In this document: piece after piece, positions 46,073-58,000 of the stretch
How positions within the stretch are numbered: position 1 is the first letter of the stretch
How the letters are laid out: each line of letters opens with the position of its first letter
Source: Globodera rostochiensis
Taxonomy: Eukaryota; Nematoda; Chromadorea; Rhabditida; Heteroderidae
Length of the DNA stretch: 64,000 nt
Direction: 5' to 3'
Assembly (NCBI GenBank): GCA_018350325.1
Contig: JAEVLN010000003.1
Span: 3,254,441 to 3,318,440, forward strand
Notes under the pieces: model-generated
The model's database searches: none
Seen by the model: only the letters and a program-made list of their open reading frames with translations
What the model was told of the DNA's origin: nothing
Position numbers and translations under genes: made by a program

Positions 46073-48331
46073 TCAATCCCTCACATTTCTGACCACAGTT
46101 ACACCCTGAAGACCAGCATTGGCCATGTTTCGGTGGACTGAACTGCTCTTCTGTGGAGCGGAGGAGTTCAACTCGGACTCATAAAGGTACTTCTGCAGAT
46201 CGGACACTTTGTCGTTCACGCGTTCAATGGAATGGGTGAATCTAAACAGCAAAATAATTCATTTTTAAAAAACAATGACTCCCCCCCCCCCAAAAAAGAA
46301 TTTTTCGTCCGTCGCCCCGATTTGTACCGATTCCGATGTATCAAATAAGAGATGATGATGAACACAATGACCACCGGCACTGGAAACAAATCAAAGCTTA
46401 GCGAGACATTCCTTGTTTGGTTGGTTATTATTTATTCGCCCCCCCCCCCCAAGCTCAAACCCCCCCCCCCCTCCCCCACACCCCCCTCCCCCCCCCCTCC
46501 CTCCCCCGAACCTCCCTCCCCCCCCAAGCCTCAAACCTCCCCCCCCCCTCCCCCACACCCCCCTCCCCCCCCCCTCCCTCCCCCGAACCCTCCCTCCCCC
46601 CCCAAGCCTCAAACCTCCCCCCCCCTCCCCACACCCCCCTCCCCCCCCCCCTCCCGCCCCAACCCTCCCTCCCCCCCCAACCCTCCCTCCCCCCCCCAAC
46701 CCTCCCTCCACAAGCCTCAAACTTCCCCTCCCCCCCCAAGCCTTAAACCCGCGCACCCAACATTCCGGTCGTTATGTAAGCGGCGAAATTGTATCCAATT
46801 GCGTTGAACTTGACAAAGAAAATAACGCCAATTTCCAACAAAAAGAGAAGAAGGCCAATGCAGGTGGAGAACAGCCAAGAGAGCTCGATGTAGAAGTGCA
46901 GTTTTATGTGGGGAGAATCCTGGGTACATCCGTTCGCTTCTGAAAGTAAAATGCCAAATTGTTGGACTTGGCACTTAAGAACACACCGATGTAAGGCAAC
47001 AGACATGTGGACATCATCAGGGCGAGCAGGTGGACGGAGACCAGCAGAGAAGTAACCACGCCCAGCATGATCAGTAACGGTTTCGGTGTTGTTTCGAGAT
47101 ATTGAAGCTCGACAAGCGCAATCTGAAAGAAGTTGGGGGAGAAAGTGATTTGTTGTAGGCAAAGACAAAAGGGACGTCTTTTTGTAAGTAAAATGACACG
47201 ACCATCGCGAAGCCGGAAAGCAGCGCGGAAGTTCTTGAAGAAGCCTTCAGCTGGGCACGGCTGAGATCGTACCGGTACTTTTCATGAATGGACAATTCGC
47301 CACGATGTCTGAAAAGCAAATAATTTGTAAGAAAATATTTCAATTGTCAGTGACTTGTGAAGGGGCTCGAGCTGTTGATGGAAAAACCCTCCCCGGGATT
47401 TCAGTCGCGCTTTCACAGTCATCGGCGGAACCGACCCGCTGCCCACCACCGTTACGCTGTCTTCAGCAACGCTTCCGCTACCCAAACTATCCCTGGCACT
47501 TTCTCCGACAGTAAAGTTGGCATTGGTGCCATGTTGCAATTGGGGAGGAGTGGTTGGATTGTTACTGTTTGACGGAGGGTCTTTTCCTCCGTTAAGACGA
47601 CAGCTCGACGCACAACTTCCCGGCCCAGCGGAATTATAATGGTGCTGGTGTGACGGAGAATAATCGAATTTCTGACTCAGAAGAGCGGGCTGACAATGCT
47701 GTTGCTGCAAGTACTCGCTGGTGCTGTTGTTCAGTGCCGCTGCAAAAAAGGGCGAACGGGCTGCGTTCTGTTGCTGAGTGAGGAGAGGGTTCGATTGTTG
47801 TTGCTGATTGGCATCGGTCACCCCTCCACCAGAAAATACATTGCCGACTCCGGCATACGATCGTTTTCCCATCGTATGAAGCGCTTGCTGTTGATGAGTC
47901 ATTCCGTTTGGGATACTTCCACCGATGTTAAGCCTCTGCTGATGATGCAACCGCGGAGAAGCTGAAGCCATCGATCCGGATGAACTGTTTCTCGACAACG
48001 ATTTCATCGTGTCGGGTGACAAAAGCTGGTTGTTCGACTGAGAGGAGAAAACGTTGATCGAATGGGTTGGACTAACCGATGATTTGAATTTGTGGGACGG
48101 CCTCTCCAATTTGTAAGGAGAGGGCAGATTGAGCAGTAAAGATGATCGGGATAAAGAGGCAAGTCGATTGAGAGAGGCTTTCGGGGTGAAGAAAAACGGA
48201 GTTTCGTCGTCGGACGACGAGTGCTGTTGTTGTTGATCTTCCTCTTCATGGCCTTCCATCGTTATGGCAATGGAATTTGTTTGATATGGTGGCGATGAGT
48301 GGGGGAGGGTGGGGGCATCGGCGGCGGTCAT
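46073..48331 (-). CDS. orai-1: ORAI store-operated calcium channel
   Basis: Pore subunit of the CRAC channel in the plasma membrane, gated by the ER calcium sensor STIM. The N-terminal exon is long and low-complexity (Ser/Gln-rich, with SLNRLASLSRSSLLLNL) and joins at PLHK to HRGELSIHEKYRYDLSRAQL and ASSRTSALLSGFAM, the conserved M1 helix entry. The next exon gives IALVELQYLETTPKPLLIML, with the pore glutamate of the family's MVEVQL motif, then VSVHLLALMMSTCLLPYIG (M2). The following exon has SPHIKLHFYIELSWLFSTCI (M3), and a later one VPVVIVFIIISYLIHRNRYK (M4). The coiled C-terminal exon (HSIERVNDKVSDLQKYLYES) ends at 46073. The N-terminal start is uncertain: ATGs near 48331 or 48258, or an upstream exon. 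Confidence in family is high, in start low. Confidence 0.9.
46438..46740. repeat. Polypyrimidine tandem repeat in an orai intron
   Basis: About four units of roughly 70 bp made of C runs separated by 'aagcctcaaacctcc', 'acacc' and 'ctccctcccccgaac'. Strand asymmetry is almost complete: over 300 bp of C/T/A with virtually no G. Located between the M3 and M4 exons. Confidence 0.9.
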
Positions 48332-48617
48332 TGCGCGATTATATGCGAAAAGAGGGCCCCCAACTGCTGGACGGAGGGGTCGAAGTAAATGCGACCCGCT
48401 TGAGGAGGAGGAGCAACGGAAGGAAGTCGACGGCGTGGGCGAATTTACGATGATTGATCGTAGGACTGATAAAATCAACTAACTCATCGCGATACTATGA
48501 ATAAAACAGAACAGCAGAACGGAGAACTCTTGACTTGAAAAGAACGCATTATAAAATGACTGAAAAGACAAAAACAATGGACAAATCTTTTTAATTATAA
48601 CGAAAAAACATTGTTCG

Positions 48618-48881
48618 CCGAAGGTAACACTACGTTTTGCCAACTGTACATTTTGCCAACTTTGCGTTTTTTGGATTGTTTTGAGCAACTTTTGAATGTT
48701 TTTGGGCCAAAAGATGCCGAAACAATTTTGAAATCGAAAAACCTTCAAATTCGGGTCCGAGGTTCAAAATGGATCGAAATTTAAGTTTTTGATGAGTTGG
48801 CAAAACGTACCATTTTTGCTGGGTTGTCAAAATGTACAGTTGGCAAAACGTTCGTTGGCAAAACGTACGGACACCTTCGCC
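48618..48881. mobile_element. Inverted-repeat element with TTTTGCCAAC sub-repeats
   Basis: Left end CGAAGGTAACACTACGTTTTGCC... and right end ...GGCAAAACGTACGGACACCTTCG are inverted copies; both arms repeat TTTTGCCAACTGTACATTTTG-like words. The middle holds a fragment similar to the foldback family (aaattcgggtccgagg). No clear target duplication was found. Confidence 0.6.
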
Positions 48882-49020
48882 GAAGATTTAAAAATGACCG
48901 AATGAAACAAATGAAATTTCGCGTAAATGAATGAATAGGAGGAAGGAGGTTGGTTGGAGAAAAGCCTAATTTAGGAATGAATGGAGAATCTTCGCTCGCC
49001 CACCCGATCCATTTGCTCCT

Positions 49021-51258
49021 CTAACCATAAAGGTGTGACGCGCGTTCGGATGGACGGCGGTGAATCGATCGATAACAAACGGAGTAGGGAACGAACGGAT
49101 GGGATAAGAGAGAAAAAAGGGGAGGAATGAATGGGGGGGGGGGGGTTCGGGAACGACGGGAATGAAGAATGTGGGCGACCCAATCACTTCCACTGAAAGC
49201 CTTATTTATGGGACCTTTGTGAGACTCACAATCGCACAATATTCCTTTCAAAGAAGTACTATATTAAAATAATTGCATTTTTAGGTTATTAACGGTCCCG
49301 GGGCGATCGAACACAAAAAACAATACTTTTACGTTATAAAATGTATTTGTGAAATTACAATTTCATAGAAACATGGTGGGGGGGGGGGAACGATCAAATG
49401 CTTAAATTGGTGAGAAATTTTTTTAACAAATTGAAACTCAAACCCTAGCCCCCGCTTCGCTTTGCATCGCACTTTTCTCATTATTAAACATTTGTTTTTG
49501 CTTTGCCCGGTAAGAGTCGTAAGGTGCCATTTGTATTGCAATGGCCTAAAAGGACGACTTACAGCCGGTGCAGATGGAGGAGAGGGTGTGGGTAGCCCGG
49601 CTGGGCCCCGTTCAGAGATGCGCCATTTTTCAACGAGTGCCTAGGCGACTGAACTGCTTGGCCAGCCCCTCCTTTGTTCGAGAGTCGATGGTGTGTTGGA
49701 CCCCCGTTGGGCTGTTGTTGGTTGGGGTTTGGCGAGACAATCGTTGAGGGGGAGGAGCCGGTGGACGGAATGCTCCCGTGGGGGACAGAACAATGGCCAA
49801 AAGGGACCGATGCTTTGCCGTTTTGGTCGACACCGCCTTCCACTGTGGCATCCAAACTCAGACAACGTTCTACAAAAAGAAAAACGAAATTAAGAGTCCG
49901 TTATTAACCGAGGCACACTTGTTAATTGGCCCAACGGAAGGAGGTGCTAATCTCACTTTTCTCGAGACAATTTCGGTAAGCTTGATATTCTAATTCGGCT
50001 TAATGCTTCTCAACATTTTTGTTCGAATACGAGATGAGGATTCGAAATTGATCAAAATGTAGGACAGAATCGTGCTCCTCGACCAAAATACCCCTAAAAC
50101 AAGACGAGTAAACAATTTTTTTTTTGGATTTTTGAAAAGGGTGGGGGGAAGGCCTTGTTTTTGAGTTTCTGAACGCTGCAAAAATACTCACCGCCATTGG
50201 GAATCGCGGGAAAGTTCATCTGCTGGTAAATTGAATTACGGGCAAACTTCGCCAAGTTTTGCTCGCTCATTGACTGTCTAAGCATCGTTTTGCGGTGCAT
50301 TCCGAGAGCTTAAATGTGAGGGGGTCAAACAATTCTCGGCGAAGAACAAAGGCGGCGGAAAGAAGGCGCTTATTTTGTCCCCCTCCTCCCTCCCTCCCTC
50401 CCTCCCTACCTGCCCCTGCCGCCGCTAAGCGATTGTTTTCCGACTTCCCTCCAATCGATTGTTGTTCTCGCTGATCTTTGAGAGAAGGGGCGGAGGACGG
50501 ATGGATCTTGCGCCTGTCCGATGCCTTGTAATATTGCATCTATATAAAATGCCAAAAATGAAACGTGGGCACTAAATGTGCTGCTCCGGGGGGACCGAGT
50601 TGTGGTGGGATGAAAAAAGAATAATTAGTTGACGAAAAAAAGGAGGGATTTTGAACAAGTACAAGGGGAATAGCCATTCAATTGCCTTGCCCTTTTACTC
50701 CCCCCCCCCTCTTATTACAACTTAAGCTTAATACACATGCCATATTCATGAACAAAACGTGAATTTTAAATTTGAGGTCGTAAATGTAAAGGTCCTTCAG
50801 CAGTTTGAGTGTGTGCCTATCGTTCATTGATCCAAAATTGTAAAATTACATAAATTTGAGGAAGGAACTGCTCCCTCCCTCTCTCCCTTCCTCCCTCCCG
50901 TCGCACTGTCAGCCCAAAACACAACTTAAGTAAAGATATGTAGATAATTTTGTGCATTCGATGCGTAATAATTAATGAATATAAACGACGCGCGCCCCCC
51001 CCCGCCCACCTCCAGTAGAAGATGTTGATTTTGTCGCCTGTACAATGTCATTTGCCGCTGATGGTCGTCCTGATAATGCGCGACGGATGGCCATGGTCTC
51101 CACCCACCGGAGACGGCGCCCTTTTCACCTCCCCCACTGCTCCACACCGTTGGAGGGGAACACAAGGGCAAATGACCGAACTGCTGCTGGTTCAACCCCC
51201 CGTCCACTGTCAGAGTCGACACTTTTTGCGGAGTGGACGATGAATACGAAGGCACCAT
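49021..51258 (-). CDS. Unrecognised low-complexity protein
   Basis: Not recognised. Exons with agreeing splice phases: about 51258-51015 (MVPSYSSSTPQKV...MTLYRRQNQHLLLE), 50539 to about 50411 (MQYYKASDRRKIHPSSAPSL), about 50309-50194 (MLRQSMSEQNLAKFARNSIY, QQMNFPAIPNG), 49871-49564 (CLSLDATVEGGVDQNGKASV then Pro/Gln/Ser-rich sequence with SPRHSLKNGASLNG) and possibly 49193-49021 (GSDWVAHILHSRRSR). The donors GTGAGT, GTAAGT and GTAGGG are good. The sequence is disordered, with Ser-rich basic patches (RQSMSEQN, SPRHSLKN) that could be kinase sites. The first exon may be internal because a TTGTTAG acceptor precedes it. It might alternatively be a far 5' part of the orai transcript, but the phases do not join to the orai exon. 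Confidence 0.45.
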
Positions 51259-51267
51259 CCCTAACAA

Positions 51268-52076
51268 TTAGAATGTGACCAGAGCTTCCTTGAACGAGAT
51301 CCAGCAGACACCAAAAAAAAATCTTTTGAGTCTGGCGGGTTTTAGATTTTCGCATTGAACTTTTTAAAAACGAATTGACCGCTTGGCTCATACTTCTCAT
51401 TAGATTTCTGGCACTGACATGTGGGCACTGAGATAATCCGCCCCGTAGAATTTGTAAAGAAAAACCAAAGGCGGATAAAAGTCACAATTCAGAAAAACAC
51501 CCATTCCAATGCCTGGTAAATATATCCAAGCACCAATAAAGAATAGTTGATCAGTCAGTAATTCTGCCTCGACTATTGACGATTTTGTTGGAACTAATCC
51601 CTATCACGCTGACATGAGCGTAATGACCCAGGAAGACAATGAATTCTCTCAATAAATAACAAAATTCACATGCCCTATCCGAAATGTTATCATTATTATA
51701 ACTTTTATTATCAGAAATCGGCAATTGATGCGCGCCGTAGGGGGGGGGGGATTTATGGGACACTTATTGGGTATTTTATTGTGTTATTAAATAGAGCCTA
51801 AATAAATCTGTCTGTGTTTTAGCGACTGTTAGTTATAATATAATCCGACAAATTCACATTGAGATGGATATTTCGTGCCCGATCCAAATTATAATGCACT
51901 TAATAAACTACACAAGTTCATTTTGTCCTTTTAATGACAACAAAAGTTGCCCCCTTTGCGTCTAATCACAATAATGGTATAATTGGCTAATATAAGACTA
52001 GGCTCATATAACGGTAGAAATGACAAGAGATCAAACCCCTCACCCGTCCGTCCACTAATACGACGAATATTAATTG
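51268..52076. other. Gene-free stretch downstream of PI4KA
   Basis: AT-rich 800 bp between the unrecognised gene and the PI4KA stop codon. Contains a G run near 51740 and no convincing exon. On the minus strand it should hold the PI4KA 3' UTR. Confidence 0.45.
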
Positions 52077-55000
52077 TCAGTATGGAATGTCGTTCTGAAT
52101 GTATTGAATCTGGTCGTACATCTTCGAACGCACATTCGTGTAGCAATTGTTGATTATGCTCATCATATATTTGGCAGCTTCTCTTTCGCTCGCCTCGGGC
52201 GCGAGTCGACTGCGCAATTGTTGTATTGTTTTCCCACGAAAGCACGGTAATCTGGTCTCCAACATCAATGAGACAAGCGAAATGAAGTCCTATATAAATT
52301 TGTCACTTTTTATGAATTAACGAATGCTCACGCTGTAGTAATTACGCGTTGCCAAATACACTTGGACGCATTTGTCAGCAAATTCGCGGAAAGGCGCCGA
52401 TTCCATTTTATGGCCCATTATGTCCACCATTTCCTGCGACAGCTTGAAATCCGGCTCGAAACCCAAATTACCGCCAGGACTGCTCTCAAACATGAAGCCA
52501 AAGTCTGGACCATTAAAAACAGAACATCATTGTCATTGGCAAGCACGCATTAAAACGATTATTTAAGGCGAATTAATTTCGAAAGAAATATGAAAAGTTG
52601 CAGCATCGAATTGCTTCACTTCGAATATAGGAGATTTTCTTCATTTCTTGCAAAAACATTTTTTAGTAAACAACTTGAAAATTGTTTTTAAAAACCAGAG
52701 CAAAAATCGGTTTGTATGAAAAATTCCAAATTCCACCAAATTTTTTGGAGTTAGCTGGCAATAGAAGAATGGATGAATGTAGTGAAATCAGGCATGGGCA
52801 CGGATACGGACGAATATAAAAAACCCACTTATCCGGATATATCCGCTGTATATCCGGATATGGGATTTTGGAATGTCACGAACGATAACGGTATGAGATT
52901 TTGAGGACGGACGGATACGAAAATTCGTTCGTATCCGTGCCCACGCCTGAGTGAAATACAAGAAATCTGACCAATATGAATAATTGAGCCGGCCGAATTT
53001 AGCATTATATTCCCATTATGTCTGTCCTTGATTTGCAAAAGGAAGCTGAAAACGCTGTAGGCAGCCATACTCTTAATGAAATTTCGTCTAAAAGAGTCTC
53101 ACGTTAGTGTGGGTCAACCTGTCAGTGCAAAACGACTTGCCTGGCCTGTTGGAATCCTTTGCTGTTTTCTTCCCCGTATTTTGTCATAAAATATTCGAAC
53201 AAATCTAAAAAAGTATCTTGTTACAACTACTATATAATGTGAAATTCAGACTTTGATTTCAAAGGACCGATTAACCTAAACCGGAAAACCGTTAGGAAAT
53301 TGTTCGCCCAATTAAAGTACCATTTTTGAAATTTTCTAAACGTTCCATAAATTTTTCCCAGCATGCCTATCGGCCGGCACCGCAGAGAATACCGCCCATT
53401 ATTTAAAAATTGTAAGAATAAACTGATTTTATTCAGACCATAATCCGTTTGTCGTCCGAGTTGGTCGCGAGACTTGGAGTCAGGCACACATTCAATGACG
53501 CCACAGCCGGGGTTTATGGCAACCACGCGGTAAGGGAAAAGCTGAATGTCCAAACTGACAGTGCTGCAAATATTTTTGATCAGTTGCATCAATTGAAGAG
53601 CCAATACATCTTGCCGCACATCGTCGCCGACCTTTAAAATCACTATCACAATTAAAAAAGAAGTCGATATTCAACTTTGAAAATGGCAGCTTTCCAAGAA
53701 ATAGTGTCTTCACACCTCCCGCAATCGGCGAAATCCTCTTTGGCCAAAGTCACCAAAATCGGCGGAGTTTCGAATGAAGTGGCGGAATGTGCTGGAGAGG
53801 CGATGGTGGTTAGGACTTTTGATTTCGACATTCGGCGATGATGCCCTTTATGGTGGGCATTGACCGCAGGAGGATCATTTTGATGTCCGTTAGACGTGTT
53901 TTGGTAGGCATTCAAAGCGATTTTCTCCGCTATTTCAACTCCACAGTGTCTTACTTTGAACCGGACCAAAAATGGCGCTTTCGCTGCGCTAAACACATAT
54001 TTTGTTAGACCGAAACCTACAATTAGCACCTTTGCATAGGATTTGCACTGGCATAGTCGACCTCCAATAAAATTGATTCCGGATTTGATGGCAAATAGTT
54101 GATGCCGACGAGCTGAACTTCAGTAAGAGCCTTTAGACATGCTCTTTTGCGTGCCTCGCCCTTAGGAATTGACTTTATCGCGCCCGAGATATTTGTTATT
54201 TTGTCCACAAAATTGAATTCACACTCATAAAAGTTTCGAGTCGCGTTCTCAAATTGTCCGGTAATCTAAATATATCCAACAAAATATAAAAAACATTTTA
54301 TAAATTAATCGCTCACTTTGTCCACAATTTCTTTCAGCGGTCTGTAAAGGACGGAATCTTCAATCTTCGCCTCCTCGTCTGTGTACATATTGGCTCGCAT
54401 ATTCCAAAGCAATTGATGAGCAAGCAATTGGGAATGCATGGAAAGGCTTAGAATCAATTTTGAAATGTAGCCCATCTTAAACAAAATTCCCTATAAAGAC
54501 CAACAATGCAATGGACGGAGTGTTTACGCAAATGCCTTTGGCAGATTTAAACGATTCAAACTAACGATTTTTAAGCCCTGACAAAAGATTCGTACAATCC
54601 GTCCATTCAGAAACTTGACGATACCGTATCCCACCGAACAGCCTGGACAATTTGCGGAATGTACTGAAGAAGAACATCACTCGAATACGACTCGAGCACT
54701 CGAACGGCGTATTGTAAAGTCAGCGGGTGGATGTTGTGCAGCCGAGGACAGAGGAGGGCGATCGCTTGCACCGGAGAACATTTTGCCCACGTGAAGAGTT
54801 GTGTCAGCTAAAGAGTAATCTTTTGTAATTCTTAATTTGTGTCAAAAACAACGTCAATTCGTTCATAAGTTGTCATTGAGTCCCCGAGAAAATAAGGTAG
54901 TGCTTCGGAGATATGCGAAATGCTGTCAGGTCGAGAACGAATCAGTTCCTGAAGTATGTTGATAACCAAAGGGAACATTCGGAACCTGGAAAATGTTATT

Positions 55001-58000
55001 TTAGTATTTTTGTGGTTATTTCCCTCACCTTGTGCCCATATAAACAGCCATTTGAGGCGAAATTTCCCATGCAAATTTTGTATTTTCACGCATTTGTTTT
55101 TGATCCGGGCGCGTTTGCATTTCCCCTCCGAGTGCATTCTTCAGGTAGTGATCAAATTCCGCTTCTCCGGGTTCAAGCAAGTCACCACGAGGATAGAGCC
55201 ACGCAAAAAGCCTTTCGATTTCATTCATCTGGTCAAAATTATAAGCATAATATTAGCATATTTTTACAACTCTACCAACCAAGAGAATCAACAGAAGCTG
55301 CCTTTTCCGCAAAATGTTTTTAATTTGTCGATCAACCATCTGTGCATTCTCTTCGTTGATTTTCGTTTGGATTCGTAAATTGGCACACGAGTTTGGACCC
55401 GTTTCTCCTAATGTTCTGTTATGTGCAATCGTGGTTGCAGTCGACCAACCCCCGGAGATTGGAGTTGAACCATGCCATGTCTGTGTTCTAATTACGGATG
55501 AAACGCAGATTTTAGTAATAAAATAACGCTTTTACTTTGCAGTATCATTCGCGAATTGACCGCTCATGCACTGCGGAGAAACATTGTTGAAGGACAATTC
55601 AGAATCTTGATAAGCAAAAATTAAAAATTAAAACAAGTCATTAACAGTTTGATCAGGGAAAAAACCGTTTAACGAGAAGGACTCCTTCCGAATGTATTTG
55701 GAATCGGCGTAAAGCGCTTGCCAAAACGTAACAATACTCCGAATGTCATGCTGAAGTGCTGATCCTCCGTACAACGGGGTTTGGGGTCCGATGGTAAAAT
55801 AGTTAAATGCCACAGCATAAATCCGATGACGAAGAACATTCTTCGAAACGCGACACCCGCCTGTCTCGCCTTGGATCATTGTCAAAGCGGAAGAAAGCAA
55901 ACGAAAGCGAGCACCAATTGTGACAATATTGCGAGAAATCAAAGCTAAATGGATAACAATACATGCATTTCTAGTATTTAAAATAGCCAGGGTTTTTTTT
56001 TGTTGCCTCCCCCTCCCCCTTGGACTGTGCACCCGTCGCAGAATATGCTAAGCAAAATAGTAAGTTACGTCCGCTCTCTCCCATCTTGTCTTGTTCGGGA
56101 ATAAACAAAAGATGATCCGCAGATATATTTGACAATGGCACACTGTCGTCAATGTGCAAAGAGAAGGTTTGAATGAACATCATCTCCAGCAAATCAAGCT
56201 GCTCCCGGCCACAATACCGCGCGAGACTTACTCTTTCGGTAAGAAACTTAAAAGGAAAGCACAAAAAGAGTCCAAAAGCATCAGCACTTACGTTTATCCA
56301 TATGTTGTGTGGATTTACATTTGGAGTTGGCCTTTGGCGACATTGTCGAGAGGAAAGAGGGCATGCAAAAGTATCAAATTCCCTGTTGAAAATTCCTAAT
56401 TTTTGCTGTGAAACGGCTTTCCAACAACTCGTCATTTGTTGTAAAAACTTAAAAAGATTTTTATATTCTGATAAAAATTAACTATTATTATCACGCACAT
56501 CAATTTGTACATCTTTTCGAGCCACCAAAATCCAATTCCAACAAATCACACAATTGCGCATTGTTTGTTCATTGAAACGACGTAACGGAGCCCAAATTAT
56601 CAAGTGCAAAATGTTTTGGTTTACATCTGCAAAATGAGGGTAGTAAATTACAACGCAACAGTTTTCGCTTTAAAGTATAAATTTTCGTTTTTCGCATACT
56701 TTACTAAAAAGATAAATATCCATACGCGCACAAAAGTTGGAATATGCTGTCATCAAATTCAATGGTTTGCTCATACTGTCAGGGTCGGAAGACTTGAGAG
56801 CGATGTCCACAAGTTTTTCTAAATGATCAGACAAAAGCTGATGTGCTATCTCTTCACTGTTATGCGTGTCGCGCAACATTTCGAACATCCCTTTAATTTG
56901 GCCCAAATAGTCGGAACGTTGGTTGATTGCTGACAAATATGTGGAAACGTCCAATGGATTCGTGATGGAAGACAAATCCGACACTTAATCCAGATAAAAA
57001 TTAATTCGCAGAGACTAACTGACAATGAACAATTAATACCTGCCAGACTACCGATCGATGCGGTATCGCTAGCGCCATGCATAACTTGCAAATTGGTCGC
57101 AGAGCCACCAGTAACATGGAAAATTGAATTGACCATTTCACGCTCTGTGCAGCTTAGAACGGCGTTTATAGTCACGCGCAAACTTTTGTCTGAAGCCGAA
57201 TCTGTAGAGCGAATGAACTCGAGAAGATGGCTGTTTGTCAATCCGGGCGCCCATTTGACGGCTTCGCAAAAAATTTGTTCGCATCGTTTTGTGAAGTCTT
57301 TGGCTACCGACTTCCGACTGTCCAATGTATCCTAAAATACAAACAAAACATTAATTGTTCCACAGCAAAACACCTGCAGTTGGATAGACCATTTCAGTTC
57401 TGCAAATTCAACAGTTGACTGAGTACAGAGGGGGTCTTCGTCTATATTTTTCAACAGCGTCTTCATAATTTGCAAAGCTGTCGAAATCACTCTTCCATTC
57501 CAAAGCAAAAATGGAAAAGCATCGATAAGTTTTGCCAAACAAACATCGGCCACACGCCGAACTTCTCTCAAAATATTATTGAACTGGACAAGTAAGTATT
57601 GCGCACAGCATTCCAGCTCATTTGCTTCAACATCATCAGCTTCGGAACGTCTTCGTGTTTTCTCCACCAAATATTCGTCAAAGATGACAATTGAACTGGC
57701 AAGGAGGCACAGCCACATTCCACTTTTGTCTTTACGAATCGCTCTGAAGAAAAAACTATCCGACCGACACATCAGTTCAAGGAAGGCACAATTTCAAAAC
57801 TAGTTTATCGGTTTCAAAGTGCTTATTTCGTGCAAATTCTTTCAATTTGGTTTGAGGTTCAAAAGTAAAACGGATAATTAAATGCCCGACTTAAATTCGT
57901 TTTTTAAAAACTGCAAAAATTTTGAGGCAGCCTTGATGAAAAAAAAAATTATGGGTTCGTTAACCAAACCTCGGCTCGACTAATTAAACAACACTAACTT

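Noticed and set aside
46352..46943. Proline-rich plus-strand ORFs
   Set aside because: They come from the C-rich intron tract of orai and have no start context or splice support.
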